50,715 bases of DNA from Lachnospiraceae bacterium (GTDB taxonomy: Bacteria; Bacillota; Clostridia; Lachnospirales; Lachnospiraceae). Numbering within the stretch: the stretch's first letter is position 1; each line of letters opens with the position of its first letter. Made by a program: the position numbers and the translations under genes. Location: positions 1 to 50,715 of the forward strand of contig JAFYAS010000063.1 of the NCBI GenBank assembly GCA_017540605.1, written 5' to 3'. The notes under the pieces are model-generated. The model did not search any database, had not been told where the DNA came from, and was given only the letters and a program-made list of their open reading frames with translations. This document shows positions 42,192 to 50,554 of the stretch, piece after piece.

Positions 42192-43910
42192 ATGCAAAAA
42201 ACTATAAAACACGCAGCACTATCCCTTGTCTGTTTCGCTATTACTTTATTTACTTTAAGCATATCAGCAAATGCAGCAGACAGCGGAAAAAACTGGACAC
42301 TTGATGACAATGGTGTGCTAACCATTTCCGGAGGAAACAACAACAACACTCTTGATGAAAATGGTGCAACCTGGCTTACTTCTCACAAATCAGATATCAA
42401 GGAAGTCGTGATCGAGAAGGTGGTCAATTTTGACGGAGAGCTTTTCAAGGACTGTGTAAATCTTACAAAGGTTATATTTTCTGATAAGGGCTTTCAGCTG
42501 ACAAACATCGACGGCGAGACCTTTGCCGGCTGTACTTCTTTAAAGGAGATTACTCTTCCTAAAAGTCTTAAAGCCGGAAATCAAAAGGCAAGAAGTACCA
42601 ACAGGATTGCTACCGGTCCTTTTGCATCATCAGGACTTGAGAAGGTTACATTTGCAGACGGAACCGAAAAGGTTGCAGACTATATCCTTTCAGGCTGCAA
42701 AACTCTTAAGGAGGTTACTATTCCCTCAAGCGTGAACGAGATTGGTATTTTCGCATTTGCAAACTGCGAGGGACTTACATCTGTTACATTTCCTGCCGGT
42801 TTAAAGAAGATCGACGGTGATGCATTCTATAACTGTTTAGGGCTCACAGAGGTAACACTTCCTAAAAGCATCGAAACCTATGCAGGTGGTGGTGATGCAT
42901 TCAACGGATCAAAAAATATTAAGAAGGTTGTATTTGAGGATGGACTTACTACCATCCCTGACGAGATATTCAAGGGTTGTATCGGTATCACAGAGATCAA
43001 ATGGCCCTCAGGTCTTAAAGCTATCGGTAAGGAAGCATTCTATGATGCTTATAACTATACTGTAGCAGATATTCCTGATACAGTAACAGCTATCAACTCA
43101 CAGGCATTTTGGAGATGCAAGATCACAAGCTTTACCGTACCCAAGAAAATGACAACCTACAAGTCACCCTTCCAGAATATCAAGGAGATCACCTTTGAGG
43201 ACGGAACCGCAAAGATTCCAGACGGAGCATGCGACGGCGCTTCCTTCCTTGAAAAGGTTAACTTCCCCAAGGGACTCAAGGAGGTTGGTGATTACGCTTT
43301 CCATGTAGTTCAACTTAAAGAGATCATTCTTCCCGATACAGTGACAAAGGTCGGCAAGTTTGGTTTCTCTACCAACAAGGTCAACGGTTGTACCATTTAT
43401 ATTCCAAAGAGTTTAAAGACCTACGATAGCTTTGCATTTGATTCTATGGCAGTTAACCCCCTCCACTACAGGGATGTTATCGTAAAGGGCGAGAAGGGTT
43501 CCAAGGCTAAGGAAATCTGCGAAAAGAAAAAGTACACCTACAAGGAGATAGTTATTCCAAAGAAGGGTTCAACCTACACCGTAGGCGATGTTAAGTACAA
43601 GGTGATTGAGACCGGCAAGGTAAATGTTTGCGGATTCAAGAGCAACAAGCTGACATCAGTTACTATACCAAAGTCAGTAAAGATCGGCGATCTGACATTT
43701 ACTGTCTGCGGCATCACAAAGAATACCTTCAAGGGAATGAGTAAGGTAAAGAAAGTAACGGTGAAATCAACTGCGATCACAAAGGTTGAGAAAAAAGCAT
43801 TTGCAGGATTAAACGCCAAGGCTTCTATCAAGGTTCCCAAAGCAAACAAGAAGAAATACACTACTCTCTTTACAAAGGCCGGACTTTCAAAGAAAATAAA
43901 GATAAGCTAA
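42192..43910 (+). CDS. Secreted BspA-like leucine-rich-repeat protein
   Basis: This 572-residue protein has a signal peptide (LSLVCFAITLFTLSISANA) and LRR_5 (BspA/TpLRR) repeats through most of its length. The repeat pattern LxxVTFPAGLKxIxxxAFxNC is clear at several points, such as SVTFPAGLKKIDGDAFYNC and EVTIPSSVNEIGIFAFANC. The C-terminus (about 465-572) has further repeats and ends in YTTLFTKAGLSKKIKIS, like the tail of the surface protein near 9051. It lacks LPXTG or a C-terminal membrane span. BspA-like proteins bind host or microbial surfaces; the ligand here is unknown. AAAGGAGG precedes the ATG, downstream of the rod-like element. Confidence 0.9.
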   Translation: MQKTIKHAALSLVCFAITLFTLSISANAADSGKNWTLDDNGVLTISGGNNNNTLDENGATWLTSHKSDIKEVVIEKVVNFDGELFKDCVNLTKVIFSDKGFQLTNIDGETFAGCTSLKEITLPKSLKAGNQKARSTNRIATGPFASSGLEKVTFADGTEKVADYILSGCKTLKEVTIPSSVNEIGIFAFANCEGLTSVTFPAGLKKIDGDAFYNCLGLTEVTLPKSIETYAGGGDAFNGSKNIKKVVFEDGLTTIPDEIFKGCIGITEIKWPSGLKAIGKEAFYDAYNYTVADIPDTVTAINSQAFWRCKITSFTVPKKMTTYKSPFQNIKEITFEDGTAKIPDGACDGASFLEKVNFPKGLKEVGDYAFHVVQLKEIILPDTVTKVGKFGFSTNKVNGCTIYIPKSLKTYDSFAFDSMAVNPLHYRDVIVKGEKGSKAKEICEKKKYTYKEIVIPKKGSTYTVGDVKYKVIETGKVNVCGFKSNKLTSVTIPKSVKIGDLTFTVCGITKNTFKGMSKVKKVTVKSTAITKVEKKAFAGLNAKASIKVPKANKKKYTTLFTKAGLSKKIKIS

Positions 43911-43917
43911 AACTGGC

Positions 43918-43952
43918 GCAGGCGGAGGTTGATCCTTCGCCTGCCTTTTTTT
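43918..43952 (+). terminator. Terminator of the BspA-like gene
   Basis: GCAGGCG (43918-43924) pairs with CGCCTGC (43938-43944), the inner bases AGG/CCT extend the stem, and CTTTTTTTG follows. Confidence 0.88.
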
Positions 43953-43954
43953 GC

Positions 43955-44043
43955 TTGACAAAACCAGTAAAAAACCAGTAAAATAATTCAAAACCAGTAA
44001 AAAACCAGTAAAAGAATTTTAAACCAGTAAAAAACCAGTAAAA
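43955..44043 (+). promoter_or_regulatory. ATPase-gene promoter embedded in phased 30-bp repeats
   Basis: TTGACA (43955-43960) and TAAAAT (43979-43984) are 18 bp apart. Six CCAGTA copies start at 43964, 43975, 43994, 44005, 44024 and 44035. The spacing alternates 11 and 19 bp, which makes three 30-bp units of two direct repeats each (AAACCAGTAA, AAAACCAGTAAAA). The first pair lies between -35 and -10 and the other two lie downstream of the likely start. The order suits a direct-repeat binding protein, perhaps the encoded winged-helix ATPase itself. Confidence 0.75.
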
Positions 44044-44062
44044 GTCTCAGAGGTGATATCAG

Positions 44063-45100
44063 ATGACAGATAATCCATATACTTTACTATTTGGTCAAGA
44101 GCCAAATCAAATGATCTCAAGAACTGCGGAACTCGAAAAAGTGACAAAAGATTTTGAAAGCTCAACTCCATCACAAATGATCTATATGATAACCGGATTA
44201 AGAGGTTCAGGAAAAACTGTATTTATGACGAAGGTCGAGGATTACTTCACCAATAAAAAAGATTGGATAACAGTTGAACTCAGTTCCGAATCAGATCTTC
44301 TCACATCCCTTGTCTCAAAGCTTTCCAGTGAGAATACTCTTGCAAATCTATTTAAAAAAGCCAAGATCAATCTGTCTTTCTTCGGCTTCGGTTTGGAAGT
44401 AAGTGATGTGGCGCCAATCACGAATATAGAAATGGCTCTCACAAAAATGATGGAAAGCATTAAAAAAAGCAACAAGAAACTGTTGGTCACTATAGATGAA
44501 GTTGTGAACACTAAATCTATGCGCGAATTTGCCAGTGTATATCAGATATTGATCCGACACAAGCTTCCTATCTTTCTTTTGATGACAGGATTGTATGAGA
44601 ATATAAATGGACTGCAAAACGAGAAAAATCTGACATTTCTTTATAGAGCTCCAAGGATAGATATGAAAGGTTTAAGTATACGAGACGTATCGAGCAATTA
44701 CAGTAAAGTATTGAAGCTGTCAACTAGCGAATCTATAAGAATGGCCGGATTCACCAATGGCTATCCCTTCGCCTTTCAGGTTCTGGGGCATTTCACGTGG
44801 GAGCATAACGGAGATTATATGAATTCCATGACAGACTACAAGAATTATCTATACGATTATGTATATGATAAAATATGGTCAGAGGCATCAGAAAAAGACA
44901 AGCTTATTCTCTACGCCATTGCCAAATCAAACTCTGACAAAATTGTAGATATCCGAAGAGTAATTGACATCGATACCAATAGCTTTAATCCGTATAAAAA
45001 GCGCCTAAAGAACAAAGGCTTGATAGACGGCGATACTTATGGACGAATTACATTTATTCTTCCTCTTTTCAAGGAATATGTACTGGAAAACTATGAATGA
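44063..45100 (+). CDS. AAA/ArchATPase-type P-loop ATPase with C-terminal winged helix
   Basis: This 345-residue protein starts NPYTLLFGQEPNQMISRTAELEKV, a form shared with archaeal-type ATPases and STAND relatives. Walker A is GLRGSGKT (45-52), Walker B is LLVTIDEV (near 136-143), and LLMTGLYE (near 172-179) is a sensor-1-like strand. The C-terminal 70 residues (from KDKLILYAIAKS) form a winged-helix domain with a RVIDIDTNSFNPYKKRLKNKGLI recognition region, read in parts. No partner nuclease, kinase or toxin domain is fused. It is transcribed alone from a promoter made of direct repeats, with an AGAGGTGA ribosome site. The function is unknown; plasmid/phage partition-like, defence or regulatory roles are possible. 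Confidence 0.8.
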   Translation: MTDNPYTLLFGQEPNQMISRTAELEKVTKDFESSTPSQMIYMITGLRGSGKTVFMTKVEDYFTNKKDWITVELSSESDLLTSLVSKLSSENTLANLFKKAKINLSFFGFGLEVSDVAPITNIEMALTKMMESIKKSNKKLLVTIDEVVNTKSMREFASVYQILIRHKLPIFLLMTGLYENINGLQNEKNLTFLYRAPRIDMKGLSIRDVSSNYSKVLKLSTSESIRMAGFTNGYPFAFQVLGHFTWEHNGDYMNSMTDYKNYLYDYVYDKIWSEASEKDKLILYAIAKSNSDKIVDIRRVIDIDTNSFNPYKKRLKNKGLIDGDTYGRITFILPLFKEYVLENYE

Positions 45101-45164
45101 TCTTGCACTCAAGGTTGATCCTCCATATGATGTAGACGCTATCTACGAAGAGTTGCATAAATAA
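45093..45164 (+). CDS. Possible 23-codon ORF overlapping the ATPase stop
   Basis: An ATG at 45093 overlaps the ATPase stop and opens a 23-codon frame, NDLALKVDPPYDVDAIYEELHK after Met (22 residues), ending at TAA 45164 just before a terminator. The overlap would allow coupled translation. The acidic, ordered-looking sequence might be a tiny protein or the remnant of a second gene. No homologue is recognised and the length is too short to be sure. Confidence 0.3.
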   Translation: MNDLALKVDPPYDVDAIYEELHK

Positions 45165-45205
45165 CAAACTCTTTACAGCCTCTTCAAGAAAGGAATTAAA
45201 AAGCA

Positions 45206-45250
45206 ACACCCCTTCAGCTTAATTAACATTTAGCTGAAGGGGTGTTTTTG
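45206..45250. terminator. Terminator after the ATPase gene
   Basis: ACACCCCTTCAGCT (45206-45219) pairs perfectly with AGCTGAAGGGGTGT (45232-45245), followed by TTTTTG. AAAAAG before the stem gives a T run on the minus strand as well, so it can also end the glucanase transcript. Confidence 0.9.
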
Positions 45251-45319
45251 TGATCAAAAATGGAGCGATGCCGCAAGAGAAACGGCACCGCCCCGAGGTA
45301 TGAAACAGGTATTATCTGT

Positions 45320-48300
45320 TTATGACTCTGCTGGAACCTCTACAAGTTTGATATCTTTAATTGTTATTTCTGATGTAGATGTAGCTTCTGTTATAGGCTG
45401 ACCTTCATTCCATCCTGTTGTAACTTTTCCGAGTGCAAATCTTAAGTAAATTCCATCCTTTTCATTTTCAGTTTCAGAATACCTTTCTGCAGCAGGTGTA
45501 AATGTTATAGTATACTGGTTTAACTCATCAGAAAGAGTTTTCATTTCACTATAATACCAAGCATCTCCCACCATTGACTGGAATTGAACTTCAATCTTTC
45601 TAGCTACTGAAGATGAAGCCTTAAAGGTAAGCTTATACTGCTGGTTCTTTTTGAGTGTAAGATTCTTCTTTTTTAATGCTACAGCGTAATTTGCAGGGCC
45701 TACATCCTGAATATCAAAGACAATAGTTCCATTTCCATTACCAAATGTAGCTGATCCTTGGGGTACATCTTCTACAGAATACACATATGCTTCCCAATCA
45801 TTATTCCATGGATTTGTAAAATCAGAATCACTTAATAAATTTACGGGTTCCGCTGGTGTCAACACCTCAACAAGTGAAGGCTCTGAGATAGTTACACTCG
45901 CAGCTGTATCACTTTCATTTACTTTACCCATCTGAATATAGAATACTACTCTGTTACCTACACTTTCATTGGGGTCAGGATCTTTATCTGCGGTAAATCT
46001 AATTATATATTTCTTCTCTTCAACGCCAGTAGTAATCACACTTTGGCAGAATGAACCATAACTACCACCATCATGCTGAATACCTACCTTAAGGCTTTTT
46101 GCAACATCAGAAGACGCCTTAAAAGACAATATATAATCCTTCCCTTTCTCAAGATTAAAGCCACGATATTCAGTAGCTATATCCCAAGGGTTTTCGTAAG
46201 TATCCGCTTTTGCTATAGTAAATGTAGCCTTTCCATCTGAATAACTAAAGTTGGAATCCCCTGCAGTATGTGTCCATCCAGAACCATCTGTATATTCGAA
46301 TGTTCCAAACAAATTATCTCCAGTTTCGGGATCCGGTGCATCAACCTCTTCAAGCACAATATTATCAAAGTACACATGATGCTCTTCTGTTATATTCTCG
46401 GTACCAATCTTTCCGATAGCAATACTTAACAAGGTCTTTGCATCGGTATTAGCGGTCATCTGGAATGTCTTAGGAAATGTTTGCCATTCAGTAGTCAAAT
46501 CTACAGTATTTGCTCCTGAATAAGCTGCCCAATCTCCGCCATTCTGCTGCATGATAACACTTGCTTTTCTTGCAACTGTTGCCTTTGCATCAAATGTAAG
46601 TCTATACCACTTGTCCTTTTCAAGCTTTACCTTACCCTGCTTGATCTGAACATGCCAATCTTCATTACCTGCCTTGGTGATATGTGCATCAAGTACGCTG
46701 TCTCTCTCGGCACTTTCCTTAATTACCTTAAAGGAAGCCTTACCTTCCTTGTAAGAACCGCACTCATATACAGCCTTACCGGTTCTGAATGAACCATTCT
46801 TGATCATTGCATCATCGCAGATTACAATATCATCTACATAGTAAGTACCGGGCTTTGTGAAGTTCAAAACAACCTCTTTTGCATCTTCGGATGCGTCTAA
46901 AGGATAAGAGAATTTTCTCTCAAATGACTGAGTATCAGTCGACAACTCCATATCAGCAAAATTCTTATCTTCAGGTACCGATATTGAGAATCCATCAGTA
47001 CCATCCTCCTTTGATGCGGTGAATGAAAGAACATAATCGCCATCAATGAAAGGAACCTTGGTCTGTGTTAATGATACAGGATCATCGGCACTTGTTACAA
47101 CAACCTTAAGCTTTCTGACATTATCCTTATTGGTTACAGAAACCTTATCAGAGTCACCCTCTGATACATCCCAGTACTTCAATCTGTCAGAACCCTCTGA
47201 GAAAGTTCCATTGTATACGAAATTACCGTCTGAACGAACCTCATGTAATTTAGTCTCATCAACAATATTGGAATCATCTACAAGTTTCAAAGAAACATTT
47301 GAAATAGTTACGGATGCATTTGAATCAAGAGCTCCAAGGTTAAACTCAAGTGTTGTATTAGGATCTTCCTTGGCCTCCATCTCGAATTCCAATATAAAGT
47401 CTTTAGGTTGAGTTGTAAGATGATCTGTACGCTCTACTACAACATTGTATCCTCTATCCGGCTCTTTGATATTGCAAACAATATCTCTTTCAGCAGAAGC
47501 GCTGGCAGTGTACTTAATCTCATACTTTCCACCGCGTCTTAAAGGAAGTCCTTCCTGCTTAAGCTGAATGCTGTGTGCCTTTTCACCTGTGGTAGAAGGA
47601 TTGATCGTGATTGAGTTGTTTGCAACATTATATGTTGTACCTTCAGCATCAGACTCAAGATGCATAGTCCAATCTGTCTCACTGTTGATATCTGTTGCAA
47701 AGTTACCATTTGTTACAAAGTTACCATCTACTGCTTCCTTCCAATGAACCTCAGGCTGAGCAGGTTTTTCAGCAGTAGCTTCCTTTTGGTCATAATATCC
47801 TTCTTCAGTTTTTTGATAAACCTTTACTGAATCTACTACAAATGCGCTCTCTTCTCCATATGTAGTTGTATCATCCGGATATCCTACCCATTCACCACCT
47901 ATTGCAAGGTTAAGGATAAGATAAAATGGCTGATCGAATGGTGCAGGATATGCCTGCTCTCCTCCACCATCCACAGCAGAGAACCAATCCTTAGCTTCAT
48001 GATACTTAATGCCATCAACATACCATGTAATATGATCAGGCTCCCATTCTACAGAGAAGGTATGGAAATCATCAGAGAAACTCTTTCCGTTTTCTAATAC
48101 ATAATTTCCATCGATAGATGAATCTCCATGGCTTTCTGTTTCAATATACTTACCGTCCTTAATTGAAGCAGTACCCTGTGTCTCCTTATGAGGCTCACCA
48201 TAGTGAATCGTTCCGTAGAGCTTATTGGTATCCTGACCCATAACCTCCATACAGTCGATCTCGCCGCACTTAGGCCACTGTCCGTAAAGCTCCTCATCAG

Positions 48301-49468
48301 GCATCATCCAGAATGCAGGAAGATATCCCTTTCCCTTAGGAACCTTTACCGTTGCCTCAAAAAGTCCATATTTAAAATATTGCTTGTCTTTTGTACTAAT
48401 TCTTGCTGAGGTATATTTTTTTCCATCCTCGCTCTTAATGGGAACAATATAGAGCTTATCATCCTTCAGATAGTAGTTCTTATCACTGTCTACATACTCC
48501 TGAAGCTCTTCATTTACCCAACCGGCTTCATGAGTTTCAACCGTCCATTTTTCTTCTGTATCTAATTCTTCACCATCGAATTCTTCAGACCACTCAAGCT
48601 CATATCCCGTACGATCAAGAGTACTAGCCTCACTCATAACAGGCTCAGGATCAGGTGCAGGACCTACAGGATCATCACTTGGATTAGGAGTAGGATTAGG
48701 AGTAGGTGCAGGATCTACACTGGGTGTAGGCTTTGCAGGCTCCACACTAGGAGTAACCGCTGTAGGATCTGTGCTTGATGTAGGTGTGGTAGGCTCAACA
48801 CTAGGCGTAGGTGTTGTAGGCTCTACAGTCTCCTCAGCCTTCTTTACAGTCACCTTTACTATCTTCTTCTTTGCATGTCCGTCTGTAGATATTGCAGTAA
48901 CAGTTGTTGTTCCAACGCCAACAAGCTTTACCTTTCCCTTGCTATCTACAGTTGCAACCTTCTTATTTGCTGTCGTGTACTTAAGTGTCTTAACTGAAGC
49001 ATTCTTAGGTGTTACGCTTGCGCCCAAAGAAACTACTTCGCCTACAGTTCCATTTATACTTGTCTTACTAACATTTACACTTTTTACAGGGGTTCCTACA
49101 GTAACCTTGATTTTTACATACTTAGAGGGTGTTGCCGTACTCTTTACGGTAATAGTTGCCTTACCATTTTTTACAGCCTTAAGCTCTCCCTTCTTGGTTA
49201 CCTTTACGACCTTTTTATTGCTACTTGTAATCTTAAGGGTTGTCTTAGCATTCTTATCATTCTTTACAACCTTTGTCTTAAGCTTGAATTTCTGGCCCTT
49301 CTTAAGAACAAATTTTTTTCCATCAACATTGGTCACGCTCACCGACTTGATAGCTTTCTTTGCAGCATCAGCCTTGATGCCCGATAAACCACCACTTAAA
49401 GCAAGTGTAGCCGAGAGCATGATCACACATATTCTCTTGCAAATGTTTTTCTTAAATACTCGCATCAA
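45320..49468 (-). CDS. Secreted multi-modular GH16 beta-glucanase (laminarinase-like)
   Basis: This 1382-residue protein has a signal peptide (ICVIMLSATLALSGGLSGIKA) and two Big_2 Ig-like modules (about 38-125 and 126-210). A Thr/Pro/Ser/Val linker follows (about 212-278), then a GH16 catalytic domain (about 285-570). The GH16 motif GEIDCMEVMG gives nucleophile E403, helper D405 and acid/base E408. After it come five modules of 130-170 residues starting near 588, 754, 893, 1053 and 1210, each with an NGxF- or NLxxxxF-type opening and a KYxLxFxAxxxxxR-like core, typical of CBM4/9-like carbohydrate-binding modules. Likely substrates are beta-1,3 or mixed-linkage glucans. It is divergent from the AraC gene, its probable regulator. 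Confidence 0.9.
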   Translation of the reverse strand: MMRVFKKNICKRICVIMLSATLALSGGLSGIKADAAKKAIKSVSVTNVDGKKFVLKKGQKFKLKTKVVKNDKNAKTTLKITSSNKKVVKVTKKGELKAVKNGKATITVKSTATPSKYVKIKVTVGTPVKSVNVSKTSINGTVGEVVSLGASVTPKNASVKTLKYTTANKKVATVDSKGKVKLVGVGTTTVTAISTDGHAKKKIVKVTVKKAEETVEPTTPTPSVEPTTPTSSTDPTAVTPSVEPAKPTPSVDPAPTPNPTPNPSDDPVGPAPDPEPVMSEASTLDRTGYELEWSEEFDGEELDTEEKWTVETHEAGWVNEELQEYVDSDKNYYLKDDKLYIVPIKSEDGKKYTSARISTKDKQYFKYGLFEATVKVPKGKGYLPAFWMMPDEELYGQWPKCGEIDCMEVMGQDTNKLYGTIHYGEPHKETQGTASIKDGKYIETESHGDSSIDGNYVLENGKSFSDDFHTFSVEWEPDHITWYVDGIKYHEAKDWFSAVDGGGEQAYPAPFDQPFYLILNLAIGGEWVGYPDDTTTYGEESAFVVDSVKVYQKTEEGYYDQKEATAEKPAQPEVHWKEAVDGNFVTNGNFATDINSETDWTMHLESDAEGTTYNVANNSITINPSTTGEKAHSIQLKQEGLPLRRGGKYEIKYTASASAERDIVCNIKEPDRGYNVVVERTDHLTTQPKDFILEFEMEAKEDPNTTLEFNLGALDSNASVTISNVSLKLVDDSNIVDETKLHEVRSDGNFVYNGTFSEGSDRLKYWDVSEGDSDKVSVTNKDNVRKLKVVVTSADDPVSLTQTKVPFIDGDYVLSFTASKEDGTDGFSISVPEDKNFADMELSTDTQSFERKFSYPLDASEDAKEVVLNFTKPGTYYVDDIVICDDAMIKNGSFRTGKAVYECGSYKEGKASFKVIKESAERDSVLDAHITKAGNEDWHVQIKQGKVKLEKDKWYRLTFDAKATVARKASVIMQQNGGDWAAYSGANTVDLTTEWQTFPKTFQMTANTDAKTLLSIAIGKIGTENITEEHHVYFDNIVLEEVDAPDPETGDNLFGTFEYTDGSGWTHTAGDSNFSYSDGKATFTIAKADTYENPWDIATEYRGFNLEKGKDYILSFKASSDVAKSLKVGIQHDGGSYGSFCQSVITTGVEEKKYIIRFTADKDPDPNESVGNRVVFYIQMGKVNESDTAASVTISEPSLVEVLTPAEPVNLLSDSDFTNPWNNDWEAYVYSVEDVPQGSATFGNGNGTIVFDIQDVGPANYAVALKKKNLTLKKNQQYKLTFKASSSVARKIEVQFQSMVGDAWYYSEMKTLSDELNQYTITFTPAAERYSETENEKDGIYLRFALGKVTTGWNEGQPITEATSTSEITIKDIKLVEVPAES

Positions 49469-49758
49469 ATTTCTCCTTCCAAATTTCTTTTTCTAACAGT
49501 TTCATACCTTTACGATTTCCTGTTTCATAATGTTGAGGATTCTACACAAAAATCCTCTAAAATAGTGATTCTACCCTCCTTCTTTTCAATAATTTTTACG
49601 CACAAAAAATTCGATATAATGGGATTATATAAAAAAAGCATACCATAATATATCTTTTTAATTCTCTTTTTGTCGTTTTTATGCTATAATACAAATGCAC
49701 ATATTGCACGAAAAAATCGAGTGATTATTGAACACATTTCACAAAAAGGAGGAAGGCT
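49469..49758. promoter_or_regulatory. Divergent control region of the GH16 and AraC genes
   Basis: These 290 AT-rich bases lie between the two start codons. The AraC promoter is an extended -10, TGCTATAAT, at 49682-49690. On the minus strand a TATAAT at 49624-49629 could serve the glucanase. A 7-bp hairpin (GAGGATT/AATCCTC, 49544-49566) lies in the predicted glucanase leader. GGAAGGAGAA and AAAGGAGG ribosome sites flank the ends. No clear AraC direct-repeat site was found. Confidence 0.5.
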
Positions 49759-50496
49759 ATGGACTATAAAAAAGAACTGTTTTACCGTGAATTCGTCCAG
49801 CGCGAGGACAATTTTTTAAGAGCCCCCTACAATCCGGAGATAGAATTTTACGCCACCATAAAGGCCGGCGATATCAAAAAGCTTAAAGAGCTTTTAAAAG
49901 AAGAGCTTACGGATAAACCCGGACTTGGAAGGCTTTCGAACAATCCTTTGCAGAATCTCAAGTACCATTTTGTTGTAACCACGGCACTTTGCGCGAGGTA
50001 CTGCATTCAGGGCGGCATGGATATTTCAACTGCTTATTCACTGTCGGACTTCTATATACAAAAGGCGGACAGCTGCAAGAAAATGTCCGAGATCACCGCT
50101 CTTCACCCTGTTATGTGTATGGACTATGCCACCAGGATGAAGGATCTTAGAAAGAATGCCATTTGCTCAAGACCCATTGTAGAATGCGTAAAATATATCT
50201 ATGACAATCTCCACTCCCGCATCACAGTGGATGAGCTTGCAGACCACGTGGGACTAAATCAAAGTTACCTGTCAAGGCTTTTCAAAAAAGAAGTGGGCGC
50301 AACCATCAGCGAATATATCCGAAAGCAAAAGATCGAGACCGCCAAAAACATGCTCATTTTCTCAGAATATAAGCCCGCAGATATAGCCTCCACTCTTGCT
50401 TTCCCTAGTCAGAGCTATTTTACCGAGATATTCAAAAAGCAGACAGGCTACACTCCTACCGAATACAGAAAGCAATTCTTCCAAAGTGCTCTGTAA
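49759..50496 (+). CDS. AraC-family transcriptional regulator
   Basis: This 245-residue regulator has an unrecognised N-terminal half (about 1-135) containing NPLQNLKYHFVVTTALCARY, as in other Lachnospiraceae AraC proteins, and a C-terminal AraC domain (about 140-243). Two helix-turn-helix units are seen: ITVDELADHVGLNQSYLSRLF and PADIASTLAFPSQSYFTEIF, the second followed by QTGYTPTEYRKQF. It is divergent from the GH16 glucanase gene, suggesting it turns on that gene in response to a glucan-derived signal. An AAAGGAGG site precedes the ATG. Confidence 0.9.
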   Translation: MDYKKELFYREFVQREDNFLRAPYNPEIEFYATIKAGDIKKLKELLKEELTDKPGLGRLSNNPLQNLKYHFVVTTALCARYCIQGGMDISTAYSLSDFYIQKADSCKKMSEITALHPVMCMDYATRMKDLRKNAICSRPIVECVKYIYDNLHSRITVDELADHVGLNQSYLSRLFKKEVGATISEYIRKQKIETAKNMLIFSEYKPADIASTLAFPSQSYFTEIFKKQTGYTPTEYRKQFFQSAL

Positions 50497-50536
50497 GTAG
50501 AAATCGTGGCTCTCTCTATTCAAACAAAGGATTCTG

Positions 50537-50545
50537 TGATATAAT
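50537..50545 (+). promoter_or_regulatory. Extended -10 promoter before the terminal structured element
   Basis: TGATATAAT is a perfect extended -10. The expected start, near 50552, lies 3 bp before the first hairpin, so the element appears to be transcribed on its own. The -35 region (TATTCA) is weak. Confidence 0.55.
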
Positions 50546-50554
50546 ATGATACTA

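Noticed and set aside
48771..49496. 241-codon plus-strand hydrophobic frame
   Set aside because: It is antisense to the Lys/Thr/Val-rich Ig-like modules of the glucanase, whose codons read as Phe/Leu/Val on the other strand.
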